Assembly: GCA_934320655.1 (NCBI GenBank)
Contig: CAKRFN010000006.1
Span: 84,284-148,283, forward strand
Direction: 5' to 3'
Length of the DNA: 64,000 nt
Source of the DNA: an uncultured Eubacterium sp.
Lineage (GTDB): Bacteria; Bacillota; Clostridia; Lachnospirales; Lachnospiraceae
The position numbers were made by a program, and so were the translations under genes. Each line of letters begins with the position of its first letter. Positions within the stretch are counted from its first letter, which is position 1. Below the pieces are notes generated by a model, which saw only the letters and a list, made by a program, of their open reading frames with translations, made no database searches and had not been told where the DNA came from. This document shows, one piece after another, positions 1 to 8,207 of this stretch.

Positions 1-248
1 TTTACTAATTTTCCGATCTCATAGACATTTCGTTTCCCATCAATCTGATTCCAGATAAATGATCCCATGCCTTCCAGCTCGATCCAACTGATCTTCGGAC
101 GCTTGAAAAGAATCTGTGCAATCCGGTTGAACAGACCTCTGTTTAACATACCAACCTCTATCATGCCTTTTTCGTTGGTTCGATATTCATAAAGTGAATT
201 GTGTTTGGGAATATAATCCAAAAAATTGTCAGCTTTTTTCTTTGCCAT
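1..248 (-). CDS. PqqD-family protein, partial
   Basis: The reading frame starts at the ATG at 248 (MAKKKADNFLDYIPKHNSLY) after an AAGGAG ribosome binding site and runs off the left window edge, so only about 82 residues are visible. The segment with KRPKISWIELEGMGSFIW followed by QIDGKRNVYEIG fits the winged-helix PqqD/RRE fold, which in other systems binds peptides for modifying enzymes or stands alone. No radical SAM partner is visible; the upstream neighbour on the same strand is an OPT oligopeptide transporter. Family assignment is by motif memory; function is unknown. Confidence 0.7.
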   Translation of the reverse strand, partial: MAKKKADNFLDYIPKHNSLYEYRTNEKGMIEVGMLNRGLFNRIAQILFKRPKISWIELEGMGSFIWNQIDGKRNVYEIGKLV

Positions 249-266
249 GAATACTCCTTACATTTA

Positions 267-305
267 AGGGCTGCACATCCCGGTCATTCCCGGAATGGCA
301 GCCCT
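267..305 (-). promoter_or_regulatory. Hairpin in the leader between the OPT and PqqD-family genes
   Basis: AGGGCTGC at 267-274 pairs with GCAGCCCT at 298-305 around an inner loop that can itself fold (CCGGTCATTCCCGG). It lies just after the OPT stop and before the PqqD-family start. No U-tract follows on the minus strand, so it may be a processing or stability hairpin rather than a full terminator. Confidence 0.4.
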
Positions 306-322
306 CTCATACTAACGTATGA

Positions 323-2212
323 TTAGTTCTTTTTTGACTTTTTTGAAACTACTGCAAACAATGTAGCGGTCAGTGCTGCAAAAATAACCAGACCGCCCCA
401 GTTGCCGAGACTAAACGGCAGGCAGCTTCCAATGATATCACCAAGGGATGTACCACCAACCTTGATGACAGCAAATACTGCCAGCAGGATACCTACGAGT
501 CCCTCTCCTGCGATCAGGCCGGAACAATACAGAACACCACGGTCGATGCCCTCTTTGTTGTCACCTTTACGCTCGAAGAACCAGCGGACAGCTCCGCCGA
601 CCATCATCGGTGTACTCAGGTAGATCGGCAAATACAGACCTACCGCAAACGGCAGAACCGGAATACCGAGGATCTCTACTACGATCGCAATACCGACACC
701 GACAAATACGAGGTTCCAGGGCAGGTTGCCACCCATAACACCCTCTACAACCATCTTCATCAGCACCGCCTGCGGTGCAGGGAGTTCCTGTGTACCATAA
801 CTCCACGCATTGTTAAACAGGTATAAAATGCCACCGATCGCCAGTGCAGATACAACGACACCGATCAACTCACCGATCTGCTGCTTCTTCGGTGTAGCAC
901 CGATAATATAACCGGTCTTTAAATCCTGTGAAGTATCACCTGCCACGGCTGCGATAATACAGATGACTGTACCGATCGCGATCGCGGATACCATACCGGG
1001 ATATCCGATCATTCCGCTCGCCTTGAGCAGCATTGTAGCGATCAGCAGTGTTGCGATCGCCATACCTGATACCGGGTTATTCGAACTTCCGACGATACCT
1101 ACCATACGTGAAGATACAGTCGCAAAGAAGAATCCACAGATAACGATGATGATCGCTCCGATCAGGTTCACCGGGATCGCCGGGATCAGCCACATAGCAA
1201 TCGCTATGACACCGATTCCGATGAGAACGATGTTCATGCTCAGATCCTGTGCGGTACGGCTGTTATCGCTATCTCTGCCAGCTTTGAGTCCCTTCATCGC
1301 ATCACGGAACGTGCGGACGATCATCGGCAGAGACTTGATCAGACTCAGAATACCGCCACATGCAACAGCACCTGCACCGATATAACGGATATAGGTACTC
1401 CAGATCGCATCCGGGCTAAAGGTCGAGATCGGATCTGTTCCGGGGAACATCACCATATCGCCACCAAACAGTGCGATCAGAGGCATCAGTGCGAACCATG
1501 CGACCGTACCACCTGCTAACAGGTAAGAAGAGATCTTCGGTCCACAGATATATCCGACACCGAGTAATGCAGGCAATGTATCCATACCGATACCGGAACC
1601 CTTGTATGCTTTGATCTCAAAAGCAACCTCACTCGGGAATGCTTTCAGGCCATCTGCGATAAACTTGTACACTGCTGCGATACCAAGTCCTGTAAATACA
1701 GTACTTGCCTTTGCTCCGCCAGACTCGCCGGCGAGCAGCACCTCAGCACATGCCGTTCCCTCAGGATAAGGCAGTGTACCATGCTCTTTTACGATCAATG
1801 CGGAACGCAGCGGAATCATGAATAAGACTCCGAGAATACCACCGACCAGAGTAATCAGCGCGATCTCAGCCAGCGAAGGATAAGCTACGCCACCCTCATC
1901 AGCCCACATAAAGATCGCGGGTAATGTAAAGATTGCTCCTGCTGCTACGGACTCCCCGGCAGAACCGATCGTCTGTACTATATTATTTTCCAGAATGGAA
2001 TCACGACGTAAAATGAAGCGGATCACACCCATTGAAATAACTGCGGCAGGAATCGATGCGGATACGGTCATTCCGACACGCAGTCCCAGGTACGCATTAG
2101 CGCCGCCAAACAATACGGCAAGAAGGATACCGAGAATCACTGATACAACAGATAACTCAGGTAACACCTTGTCCGCAGGGATGTACGGCTTGAATTCTTT
2201 TTCGTTAGACAT
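323..2212 (-). CDS. OPT family oligopeptide transporter
   Basis: This 629-residue polytopic membrane protein starts MSNEKEFKPYIPADKVLPEL and shows the OPT-typical stretch GGANAYLGLRVGMTVSASIPAAVISM, then SAGESVAAGAIFTLPA and many hydrophobic segments up to a basic tail (KKSKKN). OPT proteins import oligopeptides or metal-chelate peptides, probably by proton coupling. Length is normal for the bacterial family. It is preceded by a consensus promoter at 2300-2328 and followed by a PqqD-family gene, which suggests one transcript. The substrate cannot be read from sequence. Confidence 0.9.
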   Translation of the reverse strand: MSNEKEFKPYIPADKVLPELSVVSVILGILLAVLFGGANAYLGLRVGMTVSASIPAAVISMGVIRFILRRDSILENNIVQTIGSAGESVAAGAIFTLPAIFMWADEGGVAYPSLAEIALITLVGGILGVLFMIPLRSALIVKEHGTLPYPEGTACAEVLLAGESGGAKASTVFTGLGIAAVYKFIADGLKAFPSEVAFEIKAYKGSGIGMDTLPALLGVGYICGPKISSYLLAGGTVAWFALMPLIALFGGDMVMFPGTDPISTFSPDAIWSTYIRYIGAGAVACGGILSLIKSLPMIVRTFRDAMKGLKAGRDSDNSRTAQDLSMNIVLIGIGVIAIAMWLIPAIPVNLIGAIIIVICGFFFATVSSRMVGIVGSSNNPVSGMAIATLLIATMLLKASGMIGYPGMVSAIAIGTVICIIAAVAGDTSQDLKTGYIIGATPKKQQIGELIGVVVSALAIGGILYLFNNAWSYGTQELPAPQAVLMKMVVEGVMGGNLPWNLVFVGVGIAIVVEILGIPVLPFAVGLYLPIYLSTPMMVGGAVRWFFERKGDNKEGIDRGVLYCSGLIAGEGLVGILLAVFAVIKVGGTSLGDIIGSCLPFSLGNWGGLVIFAALTATLFAVVSKKSKKN

Positions 2213-2299
2213 ACTATCTAATCCCCTTTGTATTTTTTTATCTTACATTTTTCATTTCAAGCAGCATAAGAAACTCCAAATATAAGACAGTGCATTTCT

Positions 2300-2328
2300 A
2301 TTATAACGAACGTGCAAAACCCTGTCAA
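2300..2328 (-). promoter_or_regulatory. Sigma-A promoter for the OPT gene
   Basis: On the minus strand TTGACA (2323-2328) and TATAAT (2300-2305) are separated by exactly 17 bp. Both hexamers are perfect consensus, about 85 bp upstream of the OPT start codon, leaving a leader of moderate length. Confidence 0.8.
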
Positions 2329-2404
2329 CCGCCTATTTATAAGGCTTTTCCGTGTTGTCGCGACACCGCATCATCGCGTTAAAACATTTTCTGATTAAAT
2401 CGAA

Positions 2405-2716
2405 TTATATAACGATCGTCAGAATTGCGGCTGCGGCCACTGCCCCGATCGCCACTGTGAGCAGACCCTTTCTGCGATAGGCGAGTATCAGTGCCACGGT
2501 CATTCCTGCCAATGATGGAATCCATGCACCTGCAGAGGTAAATACTGCCGGAAATGTCATTGCCGCCAACACGCCATAGGGGATATACTCTAAGAATGAC
2601 CGGATATAGATATTTGTAATCTTTTTCTTGACTAATACAAACGGCAGCGCACGTAACAAATAGGTAACAACTGCCATCACTGCCACATATTTTATATACA
2701 TCGACAGACTAAGCAT
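2405..2716 (-). CDS. azlD: AzlD family branched-chain amino acid transport protein
   Basis: A 103-residue protein with about four hydrophobic helices (MYIKYVAVMAVVTYLLRALPF, then segments ending ILTIVI), the size and pattern of AzlD, the small partner of AzlC in branched-chain amino acid export. I chose the ATG at 2716 because it overlaps the azlC stop (ATGCTTAG) and has GGAGGTG just upstream; the longer frame would begin deep inside azlC. Translational coupling with azlC is therefore likely. Confidence 0.85.
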   Translation of the reverse strand: MLSLSMYIKYVAVMAVVTYLLRALPFVLVKKKITNIYIRSFLEYIPYGVLAAMTFPAVFTSAGAWIPSLAGMTVALILAYRRKGLLTVAIGAVAAAAILTIVI

Positions 2717-3437
2717 GGGACACCTCCTCACCATCCGCGCCGCTTTCATCCGCGGTCAGCGGATGCCTCCATGCGCCGTATGCTGCCGCTGCCACTGCAC
2801 ACAGGGTGACGGACATGCCGCTCGACAGGCTGATAAACGGCACATAGTGAATCACACAGCTCAAGCCCGCTGCCAGCAGTACGACCTCTAACACCGGACG
2901 GCTGTCACGCGCTTTCGGAATGATAATCGCCAAAAACATGCCGTAAATCGCAATTCCGAAAATCTCTGCCACCTGTGCCGGCACGATCTCTCCGAGCAGC
3001 GCGCCCGCCAGCGTGCCAAAGCCCCAGCCCAGATACGGCGTGAGCGCCAGTCCCGCAAAATAACGTCTGCTGACCGGCTTTTCCTGCGACATCGCCACGG
3101 CAAATATCTCATCCGTGACACACATTGCCAGAATCCACCGTGCGATTCCGCGAAACTTATCATCGACCTTCTGCGTCAGCGAGATCGACATGAGCAGATA
3201 CCGCAGATTGATAAAAAACTGCGCGATCGCCATCTCGACCAACGCACCGCCCTCCATCATGAGGGACAGCCCCGCAAACTGACCCGCCGAGGTCACATTC
3301 GTCAGTGAAATCACGGTCGCCTGCCACCAGGATAGTCCCATACCGACCCCCAGCAGTCCAAATGTAAAAGACACGGACAGATACCCGAGACAGATCGGTA
3401 TACCGTCACGGAGTCCTTTGCTAAAATTCTGTTCCAT
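2709..3437 (-). CDS. azlC: AzlC family branched-chain amino acid permease
   Basis: A 242-residue membrane protein starting MEQNFSKGLRDGIPICLGYLSVSFTFG. The N-terminal GIP-LGY segment, the NVTSAGQFAGL stretch and the NLRYLLMSISL motif are typical of AzlC, the large component of the AzlCD exporter for branched-chain amino acids and analogues. Length is normal. It is followed by overlapping azlD, so the two form a bicistronic unit. The C-terminal tail is acidic (ADESGADGEEVSHA). Substrate is inferred from the family. Confidence 0.88.
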   Translation of the reverse strand: MEQNFSKGLRDGIPICLGYLSVSFTFGLLGVGMGLSWWQATVISLTNVTSAGQFAGLSLMMEGGALVEMAIAQFFINLRYLLMSISLTQKVDDKFRGIARWILAMCVTDEIFAVAMSQEKPVSRRYFAGLALTPYLGWGFGTLAGALLGEIVPAQVAEIFGIAIYGMFLAIIIPKARDSRPVLEVVLLAAGLSCVIHYVPFISLSSGMSVTLCAVAAAAYGAWRHPLTADESGADGEEVSHA

Positions 3438-3564
3438 TTTTTATCCCCTTGTATGCATCCCATTTCCGAGCGATTCCACTTTTTCTGTTGTTTGTGCCTT
3501 TTTCTTATGTTAAACTACAGATAGTGGTTTTTATGCCAACTATCTGTTCAAAGGAGTATTACAT

Positions 3565-3825
3565 ATGAGTAAAGGTATCGCTTCAAAGAGTACATGGGTG
3601 CTCATCATGCTCGTATTGATCGGCGCTGTGCTCGGCAGTTTTATCGGCAATCTTGCCTCCTCCGGCGCATTGTCATGGCTCAACTACGGCAAGACATTCG
3701 GACTGACCAGTCCGCTTGTGCTCGATCTGGCAGTATTGACACTGACCTTTGGATTGACGATCCATTTCAGCATCGCCACGATCCTCGGCATCATTCTCGC
3801 CATCCTGATCTACCGGTTTATCTAG
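3565..3825 (+). CDS. DUF4321 domain protein
   Basis: This 86-residue protein has two hydrophobic helices (WVLIMLVLIGAVLGSFIGNLA and IATILGIILAILIYRFI) and a central GKTFGLTSPLVLDLAVLTLTFGLTIHFS segment, which I recognise as the DUF4321 pattern of small clostridial membrane proteins. The ATG at 3565 follows AAGGAG. Function is unknown. It is monocistronic, with a terminator directly after it. Confidence 0.8.
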   Translation: MSKGIASKSTWVLIMLVLIGAVLGSFIGNLASSGALSWLNYGKTFGLTSPLVLDLAVLTLTFGLTIHFSIATILGIILAILIYRFI

Positions 3826-3843
3826 CCATTTATCCAGCCATCG

Positions 3844-3867
3844 AAAGATCCGTACACCGATCTTTTT
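3844..3867 (+). terminator. Intrinsic terminator after the DUF4321 gene
   Basis: AAAGATC (3844-3850) pairs with GATCTTT (3859-3865) over an 8-nt loop and continues into a T-run, about 20 bp after the stop codon. Confidence 0.6.
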
Positions 3868-3875
3868 ACAGTTAC

Positions 3876-3902
3876 AGAGAGCTGCTAATCAAGCAGCTCT
3901 CT
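3876..3902 (-). terminator. Hairpin overlapping the 3' end of the Lon-like AAA gene
   Basis: An 11-bp perfect stem, AGAGAGCTGCT (3876-3886) with AGCAGCTCTCT (3892-3902), covers the last codons of the minus-strand gene. The minus-strand flank is only moderately U-rich (TAAAAAG), so it may act as a convergent-gene boundary. Confidence 0.45.
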
Positions 3903-5372
3903 TACCATTTGTGCATCAAATGTCACACATGTTACATGTTCTACTTCAATCCGGTACAATGCATTGGCAGCGATATGTTCTGCCGCCTGCTCCAGATCAC
4001 GGATACCGCTTGTATCCGCATAGCGCGCAACGACCGCCTCCAACGCTTCATCCGTCATAATACACTCGTCTTCACGCAAGCTCATCCGCCGCAATACCTT
4101 CGGCAGTGAGAACCGTGAAAAGATAATCTTCTTTTCCTCCGCTGTATAATCCGGAATGTCAATCACCGCAAACCGCGACATGAGCGGCGCGCTGATCTGT
4201 GATTTGTCATTTGCCGTCGCAATCGGATACACGCCAAACGTCGGGATCATGCATTCCATATAGTTGTCCGTAAATCCGAGGTTATCTAACAGCGTCAACA
4301 GCACATCCGCCGGATTGCCGTTTCCTTTTCCGGCTGCTGCCTTGTCCAGCTCATTGATAATAAATACCAGATTGGACTCACCCGCCATTGAAAATGCATC
4401 CATAATAATTCCCGGCTTTGCATTCGCATAGATACGCGAGCTGCCGGTCAACTGCTCCGGATCATTGATCGAGCTCATATCGAGCGTCGTCCACGGCAGC
4501 TTTAAAATACGTGCCACCGCGTAGGCAATCTGGGATTTTCCGGTTCCCGCAGGACCTACTAACAGCAGTCCGTATGCCGGAAGCGTGTGCGTCCGGTTGA
4601 TCTGGATGATCGTCTCGATAATACGCTGCTTGACGCGCTCCATACCATATAATTCCTCATCGAGAATGCGCCGCGCCTCATTCGGGTCGATCGCCTCGAA
4701 ATAATCACTTTTCCACTGTACATTCATCATGATGGATAACGCCCGCTGCGCGTGTCTGCGCTCCTCCGGCGATACCTCATGGGAACGGGCAACCGCCAGA
4801 TTTCTGCGTGCCCACAGGCGGATATTATCCGGTAATGTCCTTCCCGCACAGTTCATAAAATCAGTAATACTCTGAATACTCGTGAGCTTCATGCTGTCGC
4901 CCACTTCCTCCTTATCTTCCTCGTCCTCGGTCTCCTCCTCGGGCGCATCACTCGCGAGCAGACGGTCAATCATAAACTGTAAAAATCCATCCTCCGCCGA
5001 CAGCTTGGTGCCGCCGCCGAATGCGATCTCGCGGATCTTATATACTGCGTAGCCCTCCGGTCTGTTCTCGCCGGAAAGACGCACATTGATATGGTTTTCT
5101 CCCAGCCATTTTAACAAGCCGGTAAACCGTGCATCGATTCTGAGGATATCCGCACTGAATGCTCCGTCCTCCTCCTGAAATTCAAAAGAAGTGCGCTTGG
5201 CAGGGTTCGTAAACACCCCGCAGGAATGATGCTTCCATGCGCGTGCGGTGTTATCTAACAGCATGATCGGCTGCTCCGCGGTCGGCTGCGCCTGATTCGA
5301 GCAAAATGTCACGTAAGTACATTCTGCCTGCTTTTTGTCCGCCGGCGCATTTGTAAAATCAAATACTGGCAT
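3885..5372 (-). CDS. Lon-like AAA ATPase lacking the protease domain
   Basis: About 495 residues from the ATG at 5372 (MPVFDFTNAPADKKQ); a longer frame would run into the divergent gene's promoter. The C-terminal half is a Lon-type AAA module: ELYGMERVKQRI, Walker A GPAGTGKS, Walker B-like LVFIINELDKA, sensor ATANDKSQI, arginine-finger region MSRF, and a helical lid with SGIRDLEQ. The N-terminal 230 residues are unrecognised, with an acidic linker (EEETEDEEDKEE). The chain ends right after the lid, so the serine-lysine Lon peptidase is absent; a chaperone or remodelling role is inferred. Its promoter box is shared with the PurF-like gene. Confidence 0.8.
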   Translation of the reverse strand: MPVFDFTNAPADKKQAECTYVTFCSNQAQPTAEQPIMLLDNTARAWKHHSCGVFTNPAKRTSFEFQEEDGAFSADILRIDARFTGLLKWLGENHINVRLSGENRPEGYAVYKIREIAFGGGTKLSAEDGFLQFMIDRLLASDAPEEETEDEEDKEEVGDSMKLTSIQSITDFMNCAGRTLPDNIRLWARRNLAVARSHEVSPEERRHAQRALSIMMNVQWKSDYFEAIDPNEARRILDEELYGMERVKQRIIETIIQINRTHTLPAYGLLLVGPAGTGKSQIAYAVARILKLPWTTLDMSSINDPEQLTGSSRIYANAKPGIIMDAFSMAGESNLVFIINELDKAAAGKGNGNPADVLLTLLDNLGFTDNYMECMIPTFGVYPIATANDKSQISAPLMSRFAVIDIPDYTAEEKKIIFSRFSLPKVLRRMSLREDECIMTDEALEAVVARYADTSGIRDLEQAAEHIAANALYRIEVEHVTCVTFDAQMVRELLD

Positions 5373-5407
5373 ATGCTCTCTCCTTTGTCCTCTTGTCCAA
5401 TGTGATA

Positions 5408-5453
5408 AGTATAGCACAAAGACTCCCACAAGTGCACAGAAAATATGACAAAA
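5408..5453 (-). promoter_or_regulatory. Promoter box of the AAA gene, shared with the PurF-like gene
   Basis: On the minus strand the region reads TTTTCTGTGCACTTG, then AGTC, TTGTG and TATACT (5408-5413), with TG one base before the -10 (extended -10). The -10 lies 36 bp upstream of the start codon. The block from 5408 to 5446 is nearly identical to 8131-8169 upstream of the PurF-like gene, including spacing. Confidence 0.6.
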
Positions 5454-5461
5454 CTGAAAAT

Positions 5462-5489
5462 TTGACATTTGCCTTTTTCTCGTTAATAT
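5462..5489 (+). promoter_or_regulatory. Promoter for the secreted Ig-like protein
   Basis: TTGACA at 5462-5467 and TAATAT at 5484-5489 with a 16-bp spacer, about 45 bp upstream of the start codon at 5536. Confidence 0.55.
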
Positions 5490-5535
5490 GTCATACTCTA
5501 ACCGTAACCATTGACACATATTTAAGGAGAAAAAA

Positions 5536-6552
5536 ATGAAGATGACTATTACAAAGAGAATCAGCAGTCTCATGCTTGCTTTCGCGGTCGTTCTGACTAC
5601 CGTATTCGCAGGCGCAACAGAGGCAAAAGCCGCTGACACAAAGACAATCTATGTATCAGAAGACTGGGTGGAAACTGTTGCCGGTGAAGAATCTACTTTC
5701 AGCTTTACCGTAACCCAGAATCAGGATGTCGAACTGACAGTCATGACCGCTCTTCCCAGTGACACAGTTTTAAAATTATATGACAGCGCAATGTCAGAGA
5801 TCAGCGGCACGACCGTATATGCAAGCGACTATCAGCAGACCACCATCAGCGGAACAACCGTTTACGGTTTTGTTTACGGATGGACAGGCGGATTAAAGCC
5901 CGGCGACTATTCAATCGGCCTCACATTTTCTAATGCCAACTTATACTCAGCAGCTGTCCGTCAGGAGAACATCACACCTACGATCAGCCAGAAGTCAGCG
6001 ACCATCACACAGGGCTTCACTCAGAAGCTGTCTGTAACCGGCGGTTCTGTCAAGAGCTGGAGCTCAAAGAATAAAGCTATCGCTACTGTTGACAAAAAGG
6101 GCAAGGTTACTGCAAAGAAACCCGGAAGCACCATTATTACCGCTACCTTAAAGACAGGCAAGAAGTTGACATGCAAGGTAAAGGTCGTTGCCAACAAGTA
6201 CACAGATACCAAGATCACAACCGCAAACTGCCCTTACGGAAAAGTTTACATGTCAGCCTACAACGCAGAGTATGACAAGAGCGGAAACCTCGTCATCAAG
6301 GCACAGTGCGTAAACAAGAGCGGTTACAAGATCACCCGATTTGAGAACATTAAGATCACTGTAACAGATGCCAAGGGAAAGACCATCGGTGTTTACAAGC
6401 AGAGCAAGAAAAATGTCGGTCAGGCAAACAATTCTTCACAGACCTATACATTCACCATTCAGAAGTCTGCATTAAAGCAGAAAAACGCAGACCTTAGAAA
6501 TGCAAGAGCAATCACCATGGATGGCTCATACGTTTACTATTATCGTTACTAA
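5536..6552 (+). CDS. Secreted protein with bacterial Ig-like (BIG2) domain
   Basis: A 338-residue exported protein. The N-terminus (KMTITKRISSLMLAFAVVLTTVFAGATEAKA, residues 2-32) is a clear signal peptide with an AKA-A cleavage site. Residues about 35-145 look like a pre-peptidase-type beta domain (EDWVETVAGEESTFSFTVTQNQDVELTV). Residues about 148-217 form a BIG2 domain (TISQKSATITQGFTQKLSV, SSKNKAIATVDKKGKVTAKKPGSTIITA). A lysine-rich C-terminal domain resembles the FxLD/DUF5067-like fold of secreted clostridial proteins. No sortase motif is visible. The start has GGAGAAAAAA upstream. A cell-surface or extracellular role is inferred. Confidence 0.8.
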   Translation: MKMTITKRISSLMLAFAVVLTTVFAGATEAKAADTKTIYVSEDWVETVAGEESTFSFTVTQNQDVELTVMTALPSDTVLKLYDSAMSEISGTTVYASDYQQTTISGTTVYGFVYGWTGGLKPGDYSIGLTFSNANLYSAAVRQENITPTISQKSATITQGFTQKLSVTGGSVKSWSSKNKAIATVDKKGKVTAKKPGSTIITATLKTGKKLTCKVKVVANKYTDTKITTANCPYGKVYMSAYNAEYDKSGNLVIKAQCVNKSGYKITRFENIKITVTDAKGKTIGVYKQSKKNVGQANNSSQTYTFTIQKSALKQKNADLRNARAITMDGSYVYYYRY

Positions 6553-6602
6553 AAGCCACTGTTCCGGCTCACGGGCAGTGAGACATCCATCGGTTACATA
6601 CA

Positions 6603-6650
6603 AAAACCGGTTATGGAAACTGTTGTGTTTCCATAACCGGTTTTCTTATA
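6603..6650. terminator. Bidirectional terminator between convergent genes
   Basis: An 18-bp perfect stem, AAAACCGGTTATGGAAAC (6603-6620) with its complement at 6627-6644 and a 6-nt loop. A-rich and T-rich sides let it serve both the Ig-like gene and the convergent PurF-like gene. Confidence 0.85.
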
Positions 6651-6663
6651 CTTATATCTTATC

Positions 6664-8070
6664 CTATTCTTTTCCGTCCCAGCAGTAGGTACACAGCTTG
6701 CAGGGATCGACACCTGTCGACTCCAGCATGTCGTCGAGCCGGTTAAACCGGAGCGATGTGAATTTTAGTTCCTTGCAGATCTCATCCACCATCCGCTCAT
6801 ACTTCTCGGACTCCGGATCTGCGTACTCCTGCAGCACTTCCTCGGTAACTTTTCCATTTTCCAGCCGCTCGATGACCCGACGCGCGATCAGATCCATCTC
6901 GGAATTCGACCGTGAGAAATTCAGGTATTTACATCCATATAATAAAGGAGGACACGCCGGCCGGATATGTACCTCTTTTGCACCGCTCTCATACAGATAC
7001 TCGGTTGTCTCGCGCAGCTGCGTACCGCGCACGATCGAATCATCGATAAGCAGGATGCTCTTATCCTTGATCAGATCATCGACCGCCAGCATTTTCATTT
7101 TGGCGATCAGATTACGCTTGCTCTGCATCGTCGGCATAAACGACCGCGGCCATGTCGGTGTATATTTGATAAACGGACGCGAAAACGGGATGCCCGATTC
7201 ATTCGCATAGCCGACCGCATGTGCAGTACCAGAATCCGGCACTCCGGCTACGATGTCCGGCTTAACATGATCCCGCTGTGCCATCTTCGCACCGCAGTTG
7301 TAACGCATCTGCTCGACGCTGATGCCCTCGTAGGAGCTGGCAGGATAGCCGTAATACACCCAGAGGAAGGTACAGATCTTCATATCCTTTTTCGGATCTG
7401 ACAATGTAATACAGTTTTTCTCAGTGATCACGACAATCTCGCCCGGTCCGAGCTCCTTGTAGTCATGATAGCCAAGATTTTTATATGCATAATTCTCAAA
7501 GGAAGCACAAAAGCCCTCTTCTTTTCTGCCGATAACGAGCGGTGTGCGTCCCATTCTGTCACGCGCCGCATAGATACCCGCCTGATTCAGCAGCAGAATG
7601 GACATAGAGCCCTCGATAATATCCTGTACAAAGCGGATACCTTCGATCAGATTTGCCTTTGTATTGATCAGCGCTGCCACCAGCTCCGTCGCATTGACCT
7701 CGCCGGTACTCATTTCCTGAAAATGCGCGTGCCCCTGATCGAACAGCATCTGGATCAGCTCGTCCTGATTGTTGATCTTTCCGACCGTCGTGATCGCGTA
7801 AGTACCGTGATGGGAACGGATGATCAGCGGCTGGGGCTCGTAGTCCGAGATACAGCCGATACCGTATTTGCCTTCCATCTCCTGTACGTCTTTATCGAAT
7901 TTGGTTCGAAATGGCGCGTTCTCGATATTATGGATCGCCCGGTTGAAACCGCGGGAGCCCCATACGGTCATTCCGCCGCGTCTGGTTCCCAGATGTGAAT
8001 GATAGTCAATTCCAAAAAACAGATCAAATACGCAGTCCTCATGTGACGCTACTCCAAAAAATCCACCCAT
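6664..8070 (-). CDS. PurF-like amidophosphoribosyltransferase without the catalytic cysteine
   Basis: A 468-residue protein with the two-domain layout of PurF, an Ntn glutaminase followed by a phosphoribosyltransferase. PurF normally begins Met-Cys-Gly, where Cys is the glutaminase nucleophile; here it begins MGGFFGVASHEDCVFDLFFG, with Gly in that place. The rest of the domain is kept (GTRRGGMTVWG, SDYEPQPLIIRSHHG). The PRPP loop SILLIDDSIVRGTQ is intact, and the C-terminus has CKLCTYCWDG, a possible iron-sulfur site. Ammonia rather than glutamine use, or a non-purine role, is inferred. The start has a good RBS and a promoter box shared with the AAA gene. It is probably a paralog of the housekeeping purF. 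Confidence 0.85.
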   Translation of the reverse strand: MGGFFGVASHEDCVFDLFFGIDYHSHLGTRRGGMTVWGSRGFNRAIHNIENAPFRTKFDKDVQEMEGKYGIGCISDYEPQPLIIRSHHGTYAITTVGKINNQDELIQMLFDQGHAHFQEMSTGEVNATELVAALINTKANLIEGIRFVQDIIEGSMSILLLNQAGIYAARDRMGRTPLVIGRKEEGFCASFENYAYKNLGYHDYKELGPGEIVVITEKNCITLSDPKKDMKICTFLWVYYGYPASSYEGISVEQMRYNCGAKMAQRDHVKPDIVAGVPDSGTAHAVGYANESGIPFSRPFIKYTPTWPRSFMPTMQSKRNLIAKMKMLAVDDLIKDKSILLIDDSIVRGTQLRETTEYLYESGAKEVHIRPACPPLLYGCKYLNFSRSNSEMDLIARRVIERLENGKVTEEVLQEYADPESEKYERMVDEICKELKFTSLRFNRLDDMLESTGVDPCKLCTYCWDGKE

Positions 8071-8130
8071 TGTGCTTTTTCCTCTCTTATTCTGTCAATC
8101 GTTTTTGAGCTGTCAAAACTCAACGTGGTT

Positions 8131-8175
8131 AGTATATCACAAGGACTGCAGCAAGTGCACAGAAAATGTAAAAAA
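8131..8175 (-). promoter_or_regulatory. Promoter box of the PurF-like gene, shared with the AAA gene
   Basis: The minus strand reads TTTTCTGTGCACTTG, AGTC, TTGTG and TATACT (8131-8136), 61 bp upstream of the start codon. It differs from the copy at 5408-5453 at only a few positions. The conserved GTGCAC palindrome lies where a -35 element would be, which suggests an activator site or an alternative sigma factor. Confidence 0.6.
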
Positions 8176-8207
8176 AGCGCATTTTTCTATATTTTCCACT
8201 ATGTATG

